From positions 42,331,187-42,395,186 of the forward strand of contig NC_088301.1 in assembly GCF_032854445.1 (NCBI RefSeq): a stretch of 64,000 bases of DNA. Direction: 5' to 3'. This stretch comes from Liolophura sinensis. Lineage: Eukaryota > Mollusca > Polyplacophora > Chitonida > Chitonidae. Under the pieces are notes generated by a model. That model searched no databases. It had not been told where the DNA came from and saw only the letters and a list, made by a program, of their open reading frames with translations. Both the position numbers and the translations under genes were made by a program. This document shows, in pieces, positions 62,050-64,000 of the stretch; position 1 is the stretch's first letter; each line of letters begins with the position of its first letter.

Positions 62050-62558
62050 TAAATCTTCACTTGTTATTGTGATAATGACACAATGCTATCCATATGCATA
62101 CAAGCTTTAATTACTTTAGGTTGCGGCTTGAATATGATTATATATTTACTTGCATGTCATAACTAGATACTTAGGGGTTGTACTGCAGTTGCATAGCTAT
62201 ACCCATGTGTATGTTTGTTCACACAGCAGTTAATTACATTATATAATATATAAGATTAGAAATAATGATCTGCATTGATTATTCATGTGTGTAGGTCTGC
62301 TGGTGGAAGACCTTCTGTTATACCAGTATTCTGTTAAGCATACTCTTATATATATATATTGTGGCAACTGATATTTAATACAATACTGTAATTACTGGTT
62401 ATAATATCACCTGGTCTGAACTCAGCATATAATTAATTTTGAAGAGAGCCACTTGTCACTGTTAAATGTCAGATAAATCACAATGTATTAGTGATTATAT
62501 GTGCTTTGTGACCAACTTTTACACAAATCACTTTACTTTTTTTTACTTGTTTTCAGGA

Positions 62559-62640
62559 AGTGTTTGGGGCTTTCTGACATCTGACCAACACCTGAAGTAG
62601 TTCAAGCGAGTACATATATCCCTTTGACTGGAAAGGAGGA
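62559..62640 (+). ncRNA. Possible plus-strand 3' exon start
   Basis: One of the strongest acceptors in the window (TTTTTTTTACTTGTTTTCAG) precedes this segment. In one frame it gives a short C-terminus (SVWGFLTSDQHLK) and a stop. The end of the exon is not defined; AT-rich sequence follows and could be a 3' untranslated region or non-coding RNA. Confidence 0.25.
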
Positions 62641-62819
62641 AGTTATATTTAGCATGTATATAAAAATAGAACAGCTAATTCTTCTAGATTTACACATTTG
62701 TAATTCAGCCTAAATTTTTCAGACTAGATTGAAACTAACAATCAGAAATCCTTTATAATTTATATGTTAAGACTATTTGATAAAGCGTTTCTGGAATGTT
62801 TAAGAACAAGTTCAAACTG

Positions 62820-63050
62820 TCATAGATTTCTATCCTAAATTTGGTGACCCTGACTCTGGACCCTCTGCTCCAAGGCTTGCCTTTGATCCTACTCCAAATG
62901 GAACCCATATATAAACTACTGCTACACTATATGTGCTACTAATGAAAGCAAAACAATGTCAAGGCTACAGCTTTGTGAGTATGAGGGTTACAGACTTCAG
63001 CTTCCTACAAACCTGTGTGAAGAGCAGCTACCGGTACCTGATTTCTAAGT
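62820..63050 (+). other. Less AT-rich patch with several short protein-like frames
   Basis: Frames such as KFGDPDSGPSAPRLAFDPTP and MSRLQLCEYEGYRLQLPTNL are open for 25-40 codons each, but end in stops and are not linked by splice sites. Could be exon remnants or a 3' untranslated region. Confidence 0.15.
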
Positions 63051-63902
63051 AGGATTTCCCCTGAAATTATTAAACACACCAAATAAGTAATTTATGAATG
63101 TCAAAGTTTCTGCTACCAATTAACCCTTCAACAGAAAACATTTCAACCCAGAATCAGGATTAGTCATTGGTTGTTATATGGGCATATACCTGCAGGAATC
63201 GTCAGTCCTGACAGTGAGTAAATTGGTCCTATCTGCTTTGACATGTAAATTATTGAGGCTTTTAAGTCTTTCTAAATATTAGATGTATTCTTGAGCAATC
63301 AACATACATGTATAAAACATTGATTAGAGAATTTTTTGAATATATATTCTATATATTCTGGTACAAGCTCTTTAAACAAATTTGTATGAATTTGCTGATA
63401 TATTTAAAAAAATATTTATTGATCTAACAAGGCCCAAATTAGCAAATATCTTGTTACCCTATACATACTTACGAACTACTGCCACATCCTCCATGATCAG
63501 ATAGCTAGTAAAGTGTATACATTAATTGTTCAAACCCAAGAGTTTGTTGACCTTATAAATGATGTGGGTGTAACTGTACAGTAGGTTTTCTACATCATGT
63601 AAGTTCGCAAATCTGTCCAGTCTGTGGCTGGAATCAGTGTTGAGTATATGAAACATCGGTGATGTACTTCACAAGGTCACAAGTGTGAAGGGAAACAGTC
63701 ATATACTCAGGATGTAGCCTGCATATTCCAGGCTTCCTGGATATCCCACTACAAAAATTTAGTCATTCTGACCAAGAGAAGAAGAGCTGTAATATAACAG
63801 TCTTACAGTTGTTCAGTTATTTACAGTTATTTATATTCAAGATTTACGCCTACATTATTGGATTATTTATTTCATATGACACATGAAAGTTTGTGCTTAA
63901 AC

Positions 63903-63919
63903 ATATATATATATATATA
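63903..63919 (+). repeat. (TA)n microsatellite
   Basis: Short AT dinucleotide run. Confidence 0.8.
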
Positions 63920-64000
63920 GATACATGGGATGTGATATAAAATTATGCATAAGAAATATACTTTAGTCAAGGTTTAATAAGCTTGCAAACTGATTAAATT

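Noticed and set aside
1-64000. Autonomous transposon, endogenous virus, or bacterial or organellar insertion
   Set aside because: No reverse transcriptase, integrase, transposase or capsid-like frame, no operon-like gene packing and no rRNA were seen in any frame.

Overview
This is a eukaryotic, AT-rich window with no long open reading frame, abundant simple repeats and many small non-autonomous transposons. Two tRNA-derived SINE families look like those I associate with molluscan genomes, and short ACATGTA-type palindromes are very frequent. A mollusc is the most likely source. A brachiopod or another lophotrochozoan is possible. The species cannot be named from this sequence.

Region 1 (1 to about 41.9 kb) is visibly poor in CpG, apart from three CpG-rich patches at about 14.9-16.2, 35.05-35.45 and 41.2-41.95 kb. 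I read most of it as the intron-dominated body of one or more minus-strand genes. The best evidence is a set of short exon candidates with good splice sites. The three at 6584-6649, 4843-4887 and 3736-3817 all have the matching splice phase (two bases left over, one taken up), so they join in frame. Further minus-strand candidates lie at 14928-15100 (start codon, MGNF...), 10580-10662, 8979-9029, 5174-5209 and 1562-1621 (possible stop). An untranslated exon candidate at 24974-25084 and a promoter-like patch at 41.84-41.95 kb (CCAAT box, full CRE, splice donor) suggest transcription from as far upstream as 41.9 kb. I do not recognise the protein.

Region 2 (about 42 to 61 kb) is richer in CpG and looks intergenic. 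It holds a long TA microsatellite, a 78-bp minisatellite, SINE pieces, a family of inverted-end repeats with at least six copies between 50.9 and 58.4 kb, a recent 203-bp tandem duplication and a short P2X7-C-like ORF. Region 3 (61 to 64 kb) has weak signs of a spliced plus-strand transcript.

Non-autonomous DNA transposons recur throughout. They include a family of about 210 bp with CCCTA-type inverted ends and TA target sites (three copies), a 228-bp palindromic element at 23.2 kb, a foldback at 17.1-17.6 kb, a 290-bp-arm inverted repeat at 18.5-19.7 kb and a 136-bp hairpin element at 36.4 kb. No rRNA, true tRNA, CRISPR array or autonomous transposase or reverse transcriptase was found. All exon calls come from reading frame, splice signals and phase only; none was tested by homology search.
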